A stretch of 64,000 nt of DNA from Notolepis coatsorum (GCA_963971535.1 OZ020589.1:80917184-80981183), one strand, 5' to 3'; shown: positions 9,024 to 19,029, numbered from the stretch's first letter. Numbers and translations are program-made. The notes: generated by a model not told the origin, from the letters alone.

Positions 9024-12000
9024 TCAGGGAGCCTCGGCAACTCTATCAGCCTCGCCACGGGTCGGGTGTAGGTCCGCCCTTGGACAATAACTTCTGCCGC
9101 TCTGACCTTCCCGTCGGCACCAGTGATCACTTTGCTTACGCGGCCGGCCGGCCACATAGCTCGGGTCCTGGTCTATGATCATAACGACTGTGTCCACTTG
9201 TAAGTTGTCTCTGTCCTTTACCCACTTCTGACGGGTTTGGAGAGACGGTAGGTAGTGGAGGAGGAAACTGTTCCAAAACTGGTCAGCCAATATTTGACTG
9301 TACCTCCACATTCCTCGGCCGTTCGCTTCTTCAGGTCTGTACACCGTCTGTGGAAGAGCAGGGTCCAGCCGCACCATCAAGAGAGTGTTGGGGGTGACTG
9401 GGTCGACGTCTGCTACATCACTTGAGACGTAACCGAGGGGCTTTGAGTTCAATACTCCCTCGATCTCCGTGAGGACTGTCGTGAGGACTTCTTCCGCCAC
9501 GGTCTGGGCCCCAAGCACGGCGTACAGAGCTGTCTTTATGGAACGTACTTCTCTTTCCCAAGTTCCCCCGAAGTGAGGGGCGTTCGGGGGGTTAAACTGG
9601 AATTCGATCTGATAGGGAGCGAGGTGGGTCTTAAGTTCTGGGCCCATGGCCTGGAAGCTCTCTCTCAGCTCTCTTTCTCCACCTTTGAAGTTTGTCCCTT
9701 GATCAGACAACAACGTAGACGGTTTTCCTTTTCTTGCTGTGAATCTCCGGAAGGAAATGAGGAATGAATCCGTACTCATGGTCTGAAGGAGTTCTATGTG
9801 TACTGCTCGGGTGGTCATGCACTTGTATACAATGCCCCACCTCTTCTCTGTCCCTCTTCCTTTCTTCACGTAGAGCGGGCCGAAGCAGTCCACGCCCGTG
9901 GAGTGAAAGGGCTTCTCGCCGAGTCGGAGGCGGCAGGGAGGCAGGTCGGCCATCATGGGTATACTGGGCTGTGCTCGCCACTTGCGACAGTCTAGACAGG
10001 TCCGCTGGAAGCGTCGTACTGCTTCTCTTCCTTGCAGTATCCAGTACCGACGTCGGATCTCAGCGAAGACTCTCTCTGCCCCAGCGTGGTGCACATCCTC
10101 GTCGTATTTCTTTATGATGAGCTCAGTGACCTTGTGTCGGCTGTTGAGGACGATAGGATACTTGACGTCATCCGTTAAGTCCGGGGCCCGTCTCAGACGA
10201 CCACCCACCCTGATGAGGCCATGGGTGTCGCGCTCAGGGGCCAAGTGGAGCAGTCTGCTGTCTGAAGGGATTGGCTTTGTTCCCTGCAGGCAGTCTAGCT
10301 CATCGGGAAACAAGTCTCTTTGGGCTCGCTGTAGCAGAAGGAGTTCTGCCTCTGCGTAGTTCGATGCGTCAATGTCTGTAGTGGGGGGAACCTCAGGGTG
10401 GTGCCACAGGAATGTTTTTAGCTGCGCACTCTCAAAGGTTAGGCAGTCGTCTATGTTAGGGTCAGTGGGGACTGGGATGTGCGTCAGCCCACAGAACATA
10501 GATTTCTTGATCTCTGCCTCCTCTTGACTAGCCTCCCGTGGGGTGGGGGTAGGCCACTTCTCCTCCGGGAGCTTGAGGAACTCAGGACCGTCACTGTAGA
10601 TATTGGGACGTGTGAGGTCATCTAGGGACATCCCCCGTGTGATGACATCGGCTGGGTTCTGTTTGGTGTCAACGTACCAGCACGCTGATCCTACCAGGTC
10701 TTGAATCTCTGTGACTCTGACTCCCACGAAGACCTTGTATCTACAAGAATCGGACTGGATCCATGTGAGTACGGTCATGGAGTCTGACCACAAGATTGTT
10801 CTTTGCACCGGGATGGTGAGTTCACGTTGGATTAACGTGGCGAGTTGCGCGCCTACCAGAGCTGCGCAGAGCTCTAGACGCGGGATCGATTGTTGCTTGC
10901 GGGGGGCTATCCTTGAGCGAGCCAGGATGAAGGCTGTGTGTATTTCTCCTCCCTCCTCTCGGGCCCGCAAGTAAGCCACCGAACCGTAGGCTACTTCCGA
11001 GGCGTCACTGAAGACGTGCAGGTCCATCTGGCACGTCTCCAGCCGCACTGTGGGTGGGAAGTAGCTCCGGCGTATGTTCACATTTTGGAGCGAGCTGAGT
11101 TCTCTCTCCCACTCTCTCCAGGTGGAGGCTAGGTGGTCGGGTATGGGGTCGTCCCAGCCCTGTTCCTTGTCCCACAGCTCTCGTACAATCATTTTCGCCC
11201 GAGTGGTGTAAGGTAGGATACACCCCAGCGGGTCGTATTGACTTGCGAGTGTTCTGTATACGCTCCGTCTGGTGGTCGGTAGAGGGGTCAACCTTCCCTG
11301 CTCCGGGGTCAGGGGTGTGTGCTTGTAATGGAGCGAGTCTGTTTTGAAGCGCCAGACTAGGCCCAATGTCATTTCCTGTGCTTCACCTGGGGTGGTCGCC
11401 ATCCAGGTCTCGCTGCTTGCTGCCTTTGTCTCTGGGGAGAGGCTGCGAAGTACTTGAGGGTCACTGCTGGCCCACTGACGGAGATCAAAGCCGCCTTTGA
11501 TCAGTGAGGCGCGGAGCTTGAGCAGGAGGGCTTCGGCTTCTTCTGGCGTCGAGACGCTTTGCAGACAGTTGTCCACGTAGAAACTCCTCTCTACACTTTG
11601 TCTGACCTCCTCGTCAGCTTCAGGGTCTTCTGTCACATGTTTTTGTAGTGCGAACGTAGCACAGCATGGGCTGCATGTGGTGCCGAAGGGGAGGACCTCC
11701 CATTGGTAGATGGATGGTTGCTCATCGTTGATCCTCTCTCTCCATAGGAACCGCAGCAGGGGCTTGTCCTCCTCCACTAGTCGCACCTGCAGGAACATCC
11801 CTTTGATGTCGCGGCTGATGGCCACCTTGTCTTGGCGGAAACGTAGTAGTACGCCGAGGAGAGAGGGGCCGAGTGTCGGGCCGGGCAAGAGTTCTTTATT
11901 CAGGTTCTGTAGTCCGATCTGGTAGCTGCAGTTGAATACAATGCGATCCTTGCCGTTGTGGTGGACCTTGTGGTGGGGCACGTACCAGGATTCAGTCGTC

Positions 12001-14384
12001 TGGTCGGCCTCTTGATTGTCAATTTTCTTTATGTGTCCCGCTGTGATCAGCTTGTCGATCTCAGCGCGGTTCACAGTGGCTTGAGTGGGGTCTTTGGCTA
12101 GACGCCGCTCGGTGTTCAGTAGATATCGCTCTGTCGCTTCTTTTGAGGCGTGGAGGGTGGGCATCCCCTCTCGCCTCAAGAGTGGAGTTGCGTATCTCAT
12201 CACTCCGTCGACCTCGACTCTCTTTGTCTTCTGCTCGAGGAGGGCTATGGCATAAGTGTCTTCCTTTGAACGAACGAGTTTCTTTTCATTCTTAAAGGGC
12301 ATCGCGTCTAATGTCCATAGCCTCTCGACGTGCTGCAAGAGGGTGGTGTCGTCTTCGTTTATCCTCGTGTAGAGGCAGCAAGTGGCTGTCGGTCGGTTGG
12401 AAGACCCGGAGAGGGGGCCTTGTAGTGTCCAACCCAGGCGGGTCTTGACCGCTGCTGGACAGCCTCTGGGCCCGATGTGGACCTGGTCCATTGGGACGAT
12501 GAGGTGTGCGTGGTCGGATCCTATGAGCAGGGTCGGGGTGGCGTCGTCGATGAGCGGTATAGGTAGTTGACGTAGGTGCACGTATTTCTCCGTCAGCTGT
12601 GTGATGGGGTAGGTGTACCGTGACAGGCCTATGTCGTGGCTGGTGAAGGCGTTAGTGATGCTATACCGCTTCTCGGGCTGCTCGACCGCTGCTATCGTGA
12701 CATTTTCACCCTTTATGGTCTTTAGGTCTCTTCTAATGGTACGGATTGTCATTGTTTCTTCGGTTCCCCGCAGACCCAGCTGGGCTGCGGCGGATGCGAG
12801 GAGGAGAGTCTTTTCTGAACCATCATCTAGGACGGCGTAAGTGTCCATGACCTTGTCCTCGTAGCTTAGGAGCACTCGGACCACCTTCAAGAGCACTCGG
12901 GAGCTCCCGCTCTTCGCAGGGTCTATGTACATGACGTTCACTCTCGAGCTGCTTTGGGGTACGGGTCTCCTCTTGTTGCTGTCGTGCAGGACCTCCAAGT
13001 GGGCGCCGTTGCACTTGCTGCATCTTTTCTTTAGGCGGCACTCAGCTGCCATATGGCTGCGCGCGCAGCGGAAGCAGCAGCGGTTTGCTTTGATCCACTG
13101 ACTCACCTCGTCAGCGGTCAGCTTCTTGAAGGTGTCACATTGAGACAGCCAATGTTCATTTTCACAGTACTGGCATGCAATCTTCCACTTTTCCTTCACG
13201 TGGGGGGTGCTGTGGTTCTTGTGCTGCGGCACTGACTCGGCCTGGTGCATAACTGTCACTGACCGGCGGTTATCATTGAACCTCCGCGGTCCATCTCTTG
13301 GGCTAGAGCCACTCCACACGAATGTGTCCAGTCGTAGACTGCTAACTTCCCTTGCGAGGAAAGCAGCTAGGTCTAGGAGGGATGGTTCTGGGCCGTTGGG
13401 GTCACGGTGGTCTTTCTGCCGCCGAAAACGCTCTTGACGGGCTGGAGGGAGCTTCTCCAGTATCCGCTCCACGTTAGAATTTTCATACAGTTCATATCTC
13501 CCCTTCTCCTTTTGGGACTGCAGCATCCCCACGAGGGATTGTACCTTGATAGAGAGGTCATCCAGTGATCTATTGTCTTTGGCTGGGGGGAGGCGGTCGA
13601 TATCTCGTATTTCTTGGATCACGTAATCCCATATGCGTCCATAGCGCGCGTCGAGGGCCACCAGAGCAGCGGAGTATGGGGTGCTTGAGTTGGAATATGC
13701 CAGCGCTATGTTATGCGCTCTGGGCACCTTGAGATGCTTGAGGAGGATGGCATATGTGTACGACTCGTCGTGGACATCGGACATTATAGTCTCTAAACAC
13801 ATGCGTAATTCTGTGTACTGTGCTCTGTCCTCGCGCGTAAAGTCTGGGAACGTCGGTGTGCCAAGGTAAGATGCCATGGATGGCTGGGACACCGATGAGC
13901 GTAGGGGGAGAGGCCTCCTGGGCGAGTCTCCCCGTACGGGTGGTCGTGGGTTAGTACTTGGTGGGTACCAGAGGCCGGGTCCCCAGGTGCTGTTCCTCGG
14001 TGCTGACTGTACGTCAAACTCACCCTTGAGTTGGGTCGGGGGTTTGTAGTGCAGTGACTCGGGGCTGAGGTCGGGGCTGTACTGGGCCTCCTGGTCCAAA
14101 GTATGTTCGTGCTGGTGGGCTTGATATCCCTCCTCTTCCTCCTCTAGGTCTTGGAGTCTTCTAGTTAGTCTCTCGGTGACGTAGGTCGGTTCTTCCCATT
14201 GGCTGGGTCTCGTATGGACCGGTCGGGGAGGGGGCTCGGAGACGTAGGCAGGTTCTTCCTGTTGGCCGTGTCCCTGGTAGCTTTGTCGGGTAGGGGAAGG
14301 TGCCCTAGACCCTTGTCGTGATGATCTCCGGGAGCTCCGTGCGGAGAGAGGGGGTGTCGCCCTGGCGATCAATTGTTCTATCAT
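9024..14384 (-). CDS. BEL/Pao polyprotein (gag, protease, RT, RNase H, integrase)
   Basis: One frame of 1786 codons. In order: a proline/serine-rich start; a DUF1759-like gag region (~180-330); zinc-binding clusters (~400-460: CQYCENEHWLSQC, CCFRCARSHMAAEC); a retropepsin-like DDGS active site (~518); a Pao-type RT (~770-1010) with SRDIKGMFLQV, LPFGTTCSPCC and YVDN (~934) where many RTs have YxDD; RNase H (~1120, HVFSDASE); an H2C2 zinc region (~1430, HHAG...CLDCRKW); and an integrase core with D (~1495), D (~1556, SDQGTNF) and E (~1608, GTWERE). The last ~60 residues are out of frame compared with BEL-2 because of a 4-base deletion near 9160, so the DUF5641 tail is lost. The same frame is open upstream beyond one TAG at 14391-14393. 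Probably not fully functional as it stands. Confidence 0.93.
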   Translation of the reverse strand: MIEQLIARATPPLSARSSRRSSRQGSRAPSPTRQSYQGHGQQEEPAYVSEPPPRPVHTRPSQWEEPTYVTERLTRRLQDLEEEEEGYQAHQHEHTLDQEAQYSPDLSPESLHYKPPTQLKGEFDVQSAPRNSTWGPGLWYPPSTNPRPPVRGDSPRRPLPLRSSVSQPSMASYLGTPTFPDFTREDRAQYTELRMCLETIMSDVHDESYTYAILLKHLKVPRAHNIALAYSNSSTPYSAALVALDARYGRIWDYVIQEIRDIDRLPPAKDNRSLDDLSIKVQSLVGMLQSQKEKGRYELYENSNVERILEKLPPARQERFRRQKDHRDPNGPEPSLLDLAAFLAREVSSLRLDTFVWSGSSPRDGPRRFNDNRRSVTVMHQAESVPQHKNHSTPHVKEKWKIACQYCENEHWLSQCDTFKKLTADEVSQWIKANRCCFRCARSHMAAECRLKKRCSKCNGAHLEVLHDSNKRRPVPQSSSRVNVMYIDPAKSGSSRVLLKVVRVLLSYEDKVMDTYAVLDDGSEKTLLLASAAAQLGLRGTEETMTIRTIRRDLKTIKGENVTIAAVEQPEKRYSITNAFTSHDIGLSRYTYPITQLTEKYVHLRQLPIPLIDDATPTLLIGSDHAHLIVPMDQVHIGPRGCPAAVKTRLGWTLQGPLSGSSNRPTATCCLYTRINEDDTTLLQHVERLWTLDAMPFKNEKKLVRSKEDTYAIALLEQKTKRVEVDGVMRYATPLLRREGMPTLHASKEATERYLLNTERRLAKDPTQATVNRAEIDKLITAGHIKKIDNQEADQTTESWYVPHHKVHHNGKDRIVFNCSYQIGLQNLNKELLPGPTLGPSLLGVLLRFRQDKVAISRDIKGMFLQVRLVEEDKPLLRFLWRERINDEQPSIYQWEVLPFGTTCSPCCATFALQKHVTEDPEADEEVRQSVERSFYVDNCLQSVSTPEEAEALLLKLRASLIKGGFDLRQWASSDPQVLRSLSPETKAASSETWMATTPGEAQEMTLGLVWRFKTDSLHYKHTPLTPEQGRLTPLPTTRRSVYRTLASQYDPLGCILPYTTRAKMIVRELWDKEQGWDDPIPDHLASTWREWERELSSLQNVNIRRSYFPPTVRLETCQMDLHVFSDASEVAYGSVAYLRAREEGGEIHTAFILARSRIAPRKQQSIPRLELCAALVGAQLATLIQRELTIPVQRTILWSDSMTVLTWIQSDSCRYKVFVGVRVTEIQDLVGSACWYVDTKQNPADVITRGMSLDDLTRPNIYSDGPEFLKLPEEKWPTPTPREASQEEAEIKKSMFCGLTHIPVPTDPNIDDCLTFESAQLKTFLWHHPEVPPTTDIDASNYAEAELLLLQRAQRDLFPDELDCLQGTKPIPSDSRLLHLAPERDTHGLIRVGGRLRRAPDLTDDVKYPIVLNSRHKVTELIIKKYDEDVHHAGAERVFAEIRRRYWILQGREAVRRFQRTCLDCRKWRAQPSIPMMADLPPCRLRLGEKPFHSTGVDCFGPLYVKKGRGTEKRWGIVYKCMTTRAVHIELLQTMSTDSFLISFRRFTARKGKPSTLLSDQGTNFKGGERELRESFQAMGPELKTHLAPYQIEFQFNPPNAPHFGGTWEREVRSIKTALYAVLGAQTVAEEVLTTVLTEIEGVLNSKPLGYVSSDVADVDPVTPNTLLMVRLDPALPQTVYRPEEANGRGMWRYSQILADQFWNSFLLHYLPSLQTRQKWVKDRDNLQVDTVVMIIDQDPSYVAGRPRKQSDHWCRREGQSGRSYCPRADLHPTRGEADRVAEAP

Positions 14385-14390
14385 CTGCGC

Positions 14391-15194
14391 CTACAGCCGG
14401 TCGCGCTCTGCTTCGCGCTGTGCATTGGCGGCGTCGCGCTGTGCATTGGCGCGGTCTCGTTCGATGTTCTCTTCCGTCTGAAGGCGCCTCTCCTCCAGTC
14501 TGATGCGGTCGTACTCACTCCGTTGTTGCGCCTGGAGGCGCTCTCGTTCCGCTGCAGAGTGTTCGCGCTCGCTTAGTTGTTGCGCCTGGAGGCGCTCTCG
14601 TTGTTCGCGCTCGCTTAGTTGTTGCGCCTGGAGGCGCTCTCGTTCCACAGCAGAGTGTTCGCGCTCACTTAGTTGTTGCGCCTGGAGGCGCTCTCGTTCC
14701 GTAGCAGAGTGTTCGCGCTCACTAAGGGCTTGTGCTTGGAGTTGCGCGTGGAGGCGCTCTCGTTCCGTTGCAGAGTGTTCGCGCTCACTAAGCGTCTTTG
14801 CTTGAAGCCGGTCGCGCTCACCCTGGAGTCGGTCTCTTTCGGTTGAAGCTGTCAGCGTGGCGATCAAGGCTTGCGCCAGTCTCTGGTCCGCCTCGCTGGG
14901 GGATGACACTGACGGAGGTGATCGGGTGCTGACAGGGCTTGGTGGAGATCTGTTCTCCTGGCGCGCTCCGAGGTCTATCTCCTGAGCGCGGTACTCTTCT
15001 CTTGGTTGTGCGTCGGGGTCTATCCCTGGAGCACTTTCTTTATCCTGGAGCGCTCCGGGGTCTATCCCGGTGACGCTGTCTGGAGGTATAGTCACGTCAT
15101 GTCCCACTTGGTCCCCCCCGTGAGCTAAGTCAGTTTCGTTTGAACCCACTGGGGTCTCTACTGGCAGGGCCGCCAAGTCGATAGGATTGGGCAT
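14391..15194 (-). CDS. BEL-1 gag-like N-terminal coiled-coil ORF
   Basis: 267 codons from ATG at 15194. The first ~90 residues are acidic and proline/serine-rich. From ~95 to the end it is a highly charged heptad-like helix with ~14-15-residue repeats of SEREHSATERERLQAQ type, mirrored in the DNA as a ~45-bp tandem repeat (about 14520-14800). It ends at an amber codon (14391-14393) in the same frame as the downstream polyprotein, whose first ATG is three codons further on (CTG TAG GCG CAG ATG). Likely the N-terminal, self-associating part of gag. The TAG could be a recent nonsense mutation or a suppressible stop. No DNA-level homologue exists in BEL-2, which has a deletion here. Confidence 0.7.
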   Translation of the reverse strand: MPNPIDLAALPVETPVGSNETDLAHGGDQVGHDVTIPPDSVTGIDPGALQDKESAPGIDPDAQPREEYRAQEIDLGARQENRSPPSPVSTRSPPSVSSPSEADQRLAQALIATLTASTERDRLQGERDRLQAKTLSEREHSATERERLHAQLQAQALSEREHSATERERLQAQQLSEREHSAVERERLQAQQLSEREQRERLQAQQLSEREHSAAERERLQAQQRSEYDRIRLEERRLQTEENIERDRANAQRDAANAQREAERDRL

Positions 15195-15221
15195 GCTTAA
15201 ACTATCCGATTTATCCGTATT

Positions 15222-15346
15222 TAACGTTTAGATAAGCTAGGGGGTAAAACGAAAGCGAAGTCCTCCAGATATGGAGGTAGCTGACGTTTGTGCTGCGGGC
15301 GTTCTAGCTTAGGGGAGCCGCTTGGAGAGTGTTCACCGCTGGCCAT
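15222..15346 (-). CDS. BEL-1 short leader ORF (possible gag start)
   Basis: From ATG at 15346 a ~41-codon frame starts MASGEHSPSGSPKLERP and contains RQLPPYLEDF, then stops near 15222. BEL-2 has the homologous RQTPQYLEDY joined in frame to its gag, so this peptide is probably the true gag N-terminus, separated in BEL-1 from the coiled-coil frame. It could instead be a leader peptide. Moderate support, resting on the conservation between the two elements. Confidence 0.4.
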
Positions 15347-15383
15347 GTCAATATTAATATTATATTAAATATTACTGTTACCC

Positions 15384-15400
15384 TCCGGCTCGAAGGAACA
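15384..15400 (-). other. BEL-1 primer-binding site (tRNA-Tyr type)
   Basis: Two bases inside the 5' LTR the sense strand reads TGTTCCTTCGAGCCGGA, one base different from TGGTCCTTCGAGCCGGA in BEL-2. The latter is complementary to the 3' 17 nt of vertebrate tRNA-Tyr (CCGGCTCGAAGGACCA end). The mismatch lies in the CCA-pairing part. Confidence 0.75.
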
Positions 15401-15402
15401 AT

Positions 15403-16693
15403 TGTAACTGAGGGGTTACAAAACCCTGACTGTATTAAATATTGTGATAGATTAAACCACTGCTAGGTATGTACTTTAATTACTGGCCAGACAGTACATC
15501 GAATATAGATGGTGAACACTCATAAGAACACGGCATTGACAAAGAAATAGTATTTGAGGGTATTTTATTATTATGCAACATTAGGTTACAGAATGAGAAT
15601 TAGGGTCGCGCTTGTATGGCGAAGAATATGCATAAAGTCAGTCAGTAGCATGAGTCACTGGGAATAGCAGGATTCCTACGATGGGTCTAAGTTGACGCCA
15701 CCTGGCGTATAATAGCAATTATAGAAGGCAACGCTGGTACCGCCTGGAGACACTGGGTTCCTCTCAGAGTTGTAAGGTCTAGAGGATAGAGGAATGTTCG
15801 GATACTCAGTCTGATTCAATGAAGAATAAAGGGACTCCACGTACAGAAGTCAGTCCTTGTAAATCCAACGATCAGCAGCAAAAGCAATAACTGTAATCCA
15901 AATGCTCGATAGCAATGATGACAGCTAGCCAGCCTCTGTCCATGAGGCCAGCCCGAGTGTAATCCTCACGAGGTTGAATCCCAAACGATAGTGGAAATCA
16001 ACGAGGCTCTTCTCCGGGTAACACGTTCCAAATCAATATAATCCAACCAGTAATGGTTCTGCAATCGCCGCCGCTGGTTCTCCTGTGCACATGTCCAACG
16101 GTTCTCCGACTAGGCCTCCTCGGGTGCTGGCGACGTATTTAGGCCACACACCCTGGCTAAGGTTCACTAGCTAAACACGACGAACCGCTGGGTAATGCTA
16201 CACACGAACGAACTGGGTTGCACGATATACAATAAATGAACGACTATTTACTTCACATTAGATTAGGTCGAACTTGACGTTACTGCATTAAACTCTGACA
16301 CTTTACTATTCTATTCGCACATGTTCTCAACGCACGGTTGCTCACTTCACTACCCGCTGACTCGGGATGAACTTGATGAACGAACAACGAAGGACTGCTG
16401 ATGTGCGCACCTTGCGCCGTATATATACTTAAGTGATTATCTAGTCCCAAACCTCAGTTCTTGTCTGGGATCAATACGCTGTCTCCGGGCATGTTACGAC
16501 ATGCCTGAGCTTGTCTTTGAACCTGACGTTGGGGGCTTGCGAGCTGGCGCCTAGGGCGCTATCCAATAAGGAGAGCGAATATTACTCTGGTTCGAACGCA
16601 GGTAAAGGGACATTCCGTGTATATATAAATAATATACAAGGTATATAAAACAATAAAGGTAGATTCTCAGCTTTAATCTGGCCCTTCACAACA
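15403..16693 (-). repeat. BEL-1 5' LTR
   Basis: Direct copy of 7602-8892 with two substitutions that I could see. In the sense direction it precedes the primer-binding site, so it would supply the promoter. Confidence 0.95.
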
Positions 16694-16955
16694 AGTAGTC
16701 TGACCAGTTTGTTTTGAGATGTTTGTGTAGCAGGGTGGATTATCCCTACTTTATGAGATGTACACTGTCACCAGGTAGGGGGGAACGCAGCAGATCTGAG
16801 TCCAACTGAATCCCAGACTTTAGTGCAGGAGTGGAGCTTTAGCAGAGGGAGTGGATGGGGCCTATGATTTACTAACCTAGGTGTAGTGCGCTGGTCCAGC
16901 TTTAACAAATTATCTCTGTATCTTTTCAATGTAAATAATAAAGTAACCTCACAAA
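16694..16955. repeat. Repeat R, copy 1, right half
   Basis: Begins with the duplicated AGTAG, then CTGACCAG, and matches 19636-19808 followed by 20190-20280. It retains GTAGGGGGGAACGCAGCAGA and AACCTAGGTGTAGTG. It lacks the ~385-bp LINE end found in copy 2. Confidence 0.85.
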
Positions 16956-17019
16956 GATACTAATCTAATTATCTTTAAAGTGCAGTGAGCTGCTGGTTAA
17001 AGGCATTAACCACGTATTG

Positions 17020-18593
17020 TTGGAGACTCGTGTGACTTGGAGACTCGTGTGACTTGGAGACTTGTGTGACTTGGAGACTTGTGTGACTTGTGTGACTTGG
17101 AGACTCGTGTGACTTGTGTGACTTGGAGACTCGTGTGACTTGGAGACTCGTGTGACTCTTGTGACTTGGAGACTCATGTGACTTGGAGACTTGTGTGACT
17201 TGGAGACTCATGTGACTTGGAGACTTGTGTGACTTGGAGACTTGTGTGACTTGGAGACTTGTGTGACTTGGAGACTCATGTGACTTGGAGACTTGTGTGA
17301 CTTGGAGACTCGTGTGACTTGGAGACTCGTGTGACTCTTGTGACTTGGAGACTCGTGTGACTTGGAGACTTGTGTGACTTGGAGACTCATGTGACTTGGA
17401 GACTTCTGTGACTTGGAGACTCGTGTGACTTGGAGACTCATGTGACTTGGAGACTTGTGTGACTTGGAGACTCGTGTGACTTGGAGACTTGTGTGACCTG
17501 GAGACTCGTGTGACTTGGAGACTCTTGTGACTTGGAGACTCGTGTGACTTGTGTGACTTGGAGACTCGTGTGACTTGGAGACTTGTGTAACTTGGAGACT
17601 TGTGTGACTTGGAGACTTGTGTGACTTGGAGACTCGTGTGACTTGGAGACTTGTGTGACTTGGAGACTCGTGTGACTTGGAGACTTGTGTGACTTGGTGA
17701 CTCGTGTGACTTGTGTGACTTGGAGACTTGTGTGACTTGGAGACTCGTGTGACTTGGAGACTTGTGTGACTTGGAGACTCATGTGACTTGGAGACTTGTG
17801 TGACATGGAGACTTGTGTGACTTGTGTGACTTGGAGACTCATGTGACTTGGAGACTCGTGTGACTTGGAGACTTGTGTGACTTGGAGACTCGTGTGACTT
17901 GGAGACTTGTGTGACCTGGAGACTCGTGTGACTTGGAGACTCTTGTGACTTGGAGACTCGTGTGACTTGTGTGACTTGCAGACTCATGTGATTTGGAGAC
18001 TTGTGTGACTTGGAGACTCGTGTGACTTGTGTGACTTGGAGACTCATGTGACTTGGAGACTCGTGTGACTTGGAGACTTGTGTGACTTGGAGACTCGTGT
18101 GACTTGGAGACTTGTGTGACCTGGAGACTCGTGTGACTTGGAGACTCTTGTGACTTGGAGACTCGTGTGACTTGTGTGACTTGGAGACTCGTGTGATTTG
18201 GAGACTTGTGTGACTTGGAGACTCGTGTGACTTGGAGACTCGTGTGACTTGGAGACTTGTGTGACATGGAGACTCGTGTGACTTGTGTGACTTGGAGACT
18301 TGTGTGACTTGGAGACTTGTGTGACTTGGAGACTTGTGTGACTTGGAGACTTGTGTGACTTGGAGACTTGTGTGACTTGTGTGACTTGGAGACTTGTGTG
18401 ACTTGGAGACTCGTGTGACTTGGAGACTTGTGTGACCTGGAGACTCGTGTGACTTGGAGACTTGGAGACTTGTGTGACTTGGAGACTCGTGTGACTTGGA
18501 GACTTGTGTAACTTGTGTGACTTGGAGACTTGTGTGACTTGGAGACTTGTGTGACGTGGAGACTCTTGTGACTTGGAGACTCGTGTGACTGTA
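17020..18593. repeat. 17-bp minisatellite, ~1.6 kb
   Basis: The unit GTGTGACTTGGAGACTC (with C/T, A variants: GTGTGACTTGGAGACTT, ATGTGACTTGGAGACTC) repeats roughly 90 times, with scattered 9-bp half units GTGTGACTT. Because 17 is not a multiple of three, all frames rotate through one repeated peptide (SKSHESPSHTSLQVT type) on the minus strand; these frames are by-products. Longer, higher-order similarity is visible between ~17290-17560 and ~17850-18200, indicating block duplication. Confidence 0.95.
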
Positions 18594-18612
18594 GGCTAGC
18601 TAAGCTGCATGT

Positions 18613-18732
18613 TAGCCTAGCACAATGAATGGAAGCGGACATGACTGGGTAGCCGTCGGGAGAGGTGTTAGTTGGACAATGCCTAGGCTAACCAGTCATG
18701 CCCGCTTCCATTCATTGTGCTAAGCTAGGCTA
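18613..18732. repeat. Imperfect inverted repeat (hairpin) beside the minisatellite
   Basis: TAGCACAATGAATGGAAGCG with GACATGACTGG at about 18618-18648 pairs with CCAGTCATGCCCGCTTCC and ATTCATTGTGCTA at 18691-18723, with a ~42-nt loop. Probably the ends of a small MITE. 18740-19020 after it is AT-rich sequence with no recognised feature. Confidence 0.7.
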
Positions 18733-19029
18733 TCATTGTGCTAAGACTGAGCGAATTTTCCAAAATGTTGGCGTGTTCCTTTAAACTGTATAAAGTTAGC
18801 TGTATTGTCTATAAAACACTTATTTCATTAGATGATATGTGTACTTATATAAGCAGATAATTATCTGCAGAAATGTTGTGCCTCTAATTTAATGTGTTTC
18901 AGATGTACTCATGTATGGGATGCATGACTTTCATGTTCAGTTTTAATGTAAAAGGTAATGTACAATTAGCAATTCTGTATATTGGGCTAAACCTTTCTGA
19001 AGCAGAGACTTAGTTAGTAGCTCCCCTGT

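Larger units (their letters stand above)
7602..16693 (-). mobile_element. BEL-1: BEL/Pao LTR retrotransposon, near-complete
   Basis: Two direct LTRs of 1291 bp (7602-8892 and 15403-16693) flank a minus-strand coding region. The insertion is bordered by the 5-bp duplication AGTAG (7597-7601, 16694-16698), the usual size for BEL/Pao. The paralogous repeat near 19640 carries the same target once and uninterrupted. Internal order in the sense direction is 5' LTR, primer-binding site, leader, coiled-coil gag-like frame, polyprotein (gag, protease, RT, RNase H, integrase), polypurine tract, 3' LTR. I find two LTR-LTR differences (7639 vs 15440 G/T; about 8601 vs 16402 C/A), so it is a very young insertion. 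Confidence 0.95.

Noticed and set aside
9573-14023. Many 60-130-codon frames antisense or offset to the BEL-1 polyprotein
   Set aside because: Shadows of the long GC-rich coding frame. None has known motifs, while the minus-strand frame has every expected domain.
17208-18642. Long minus-strand frames encoding SKSHESPSHTSLQVT-type repeats (up to ~279 codons)
   Set aside because: They arise because a 17-bp repeat lacks stop codons in all phases. There is no start context, splice signal or non-repeat domain.
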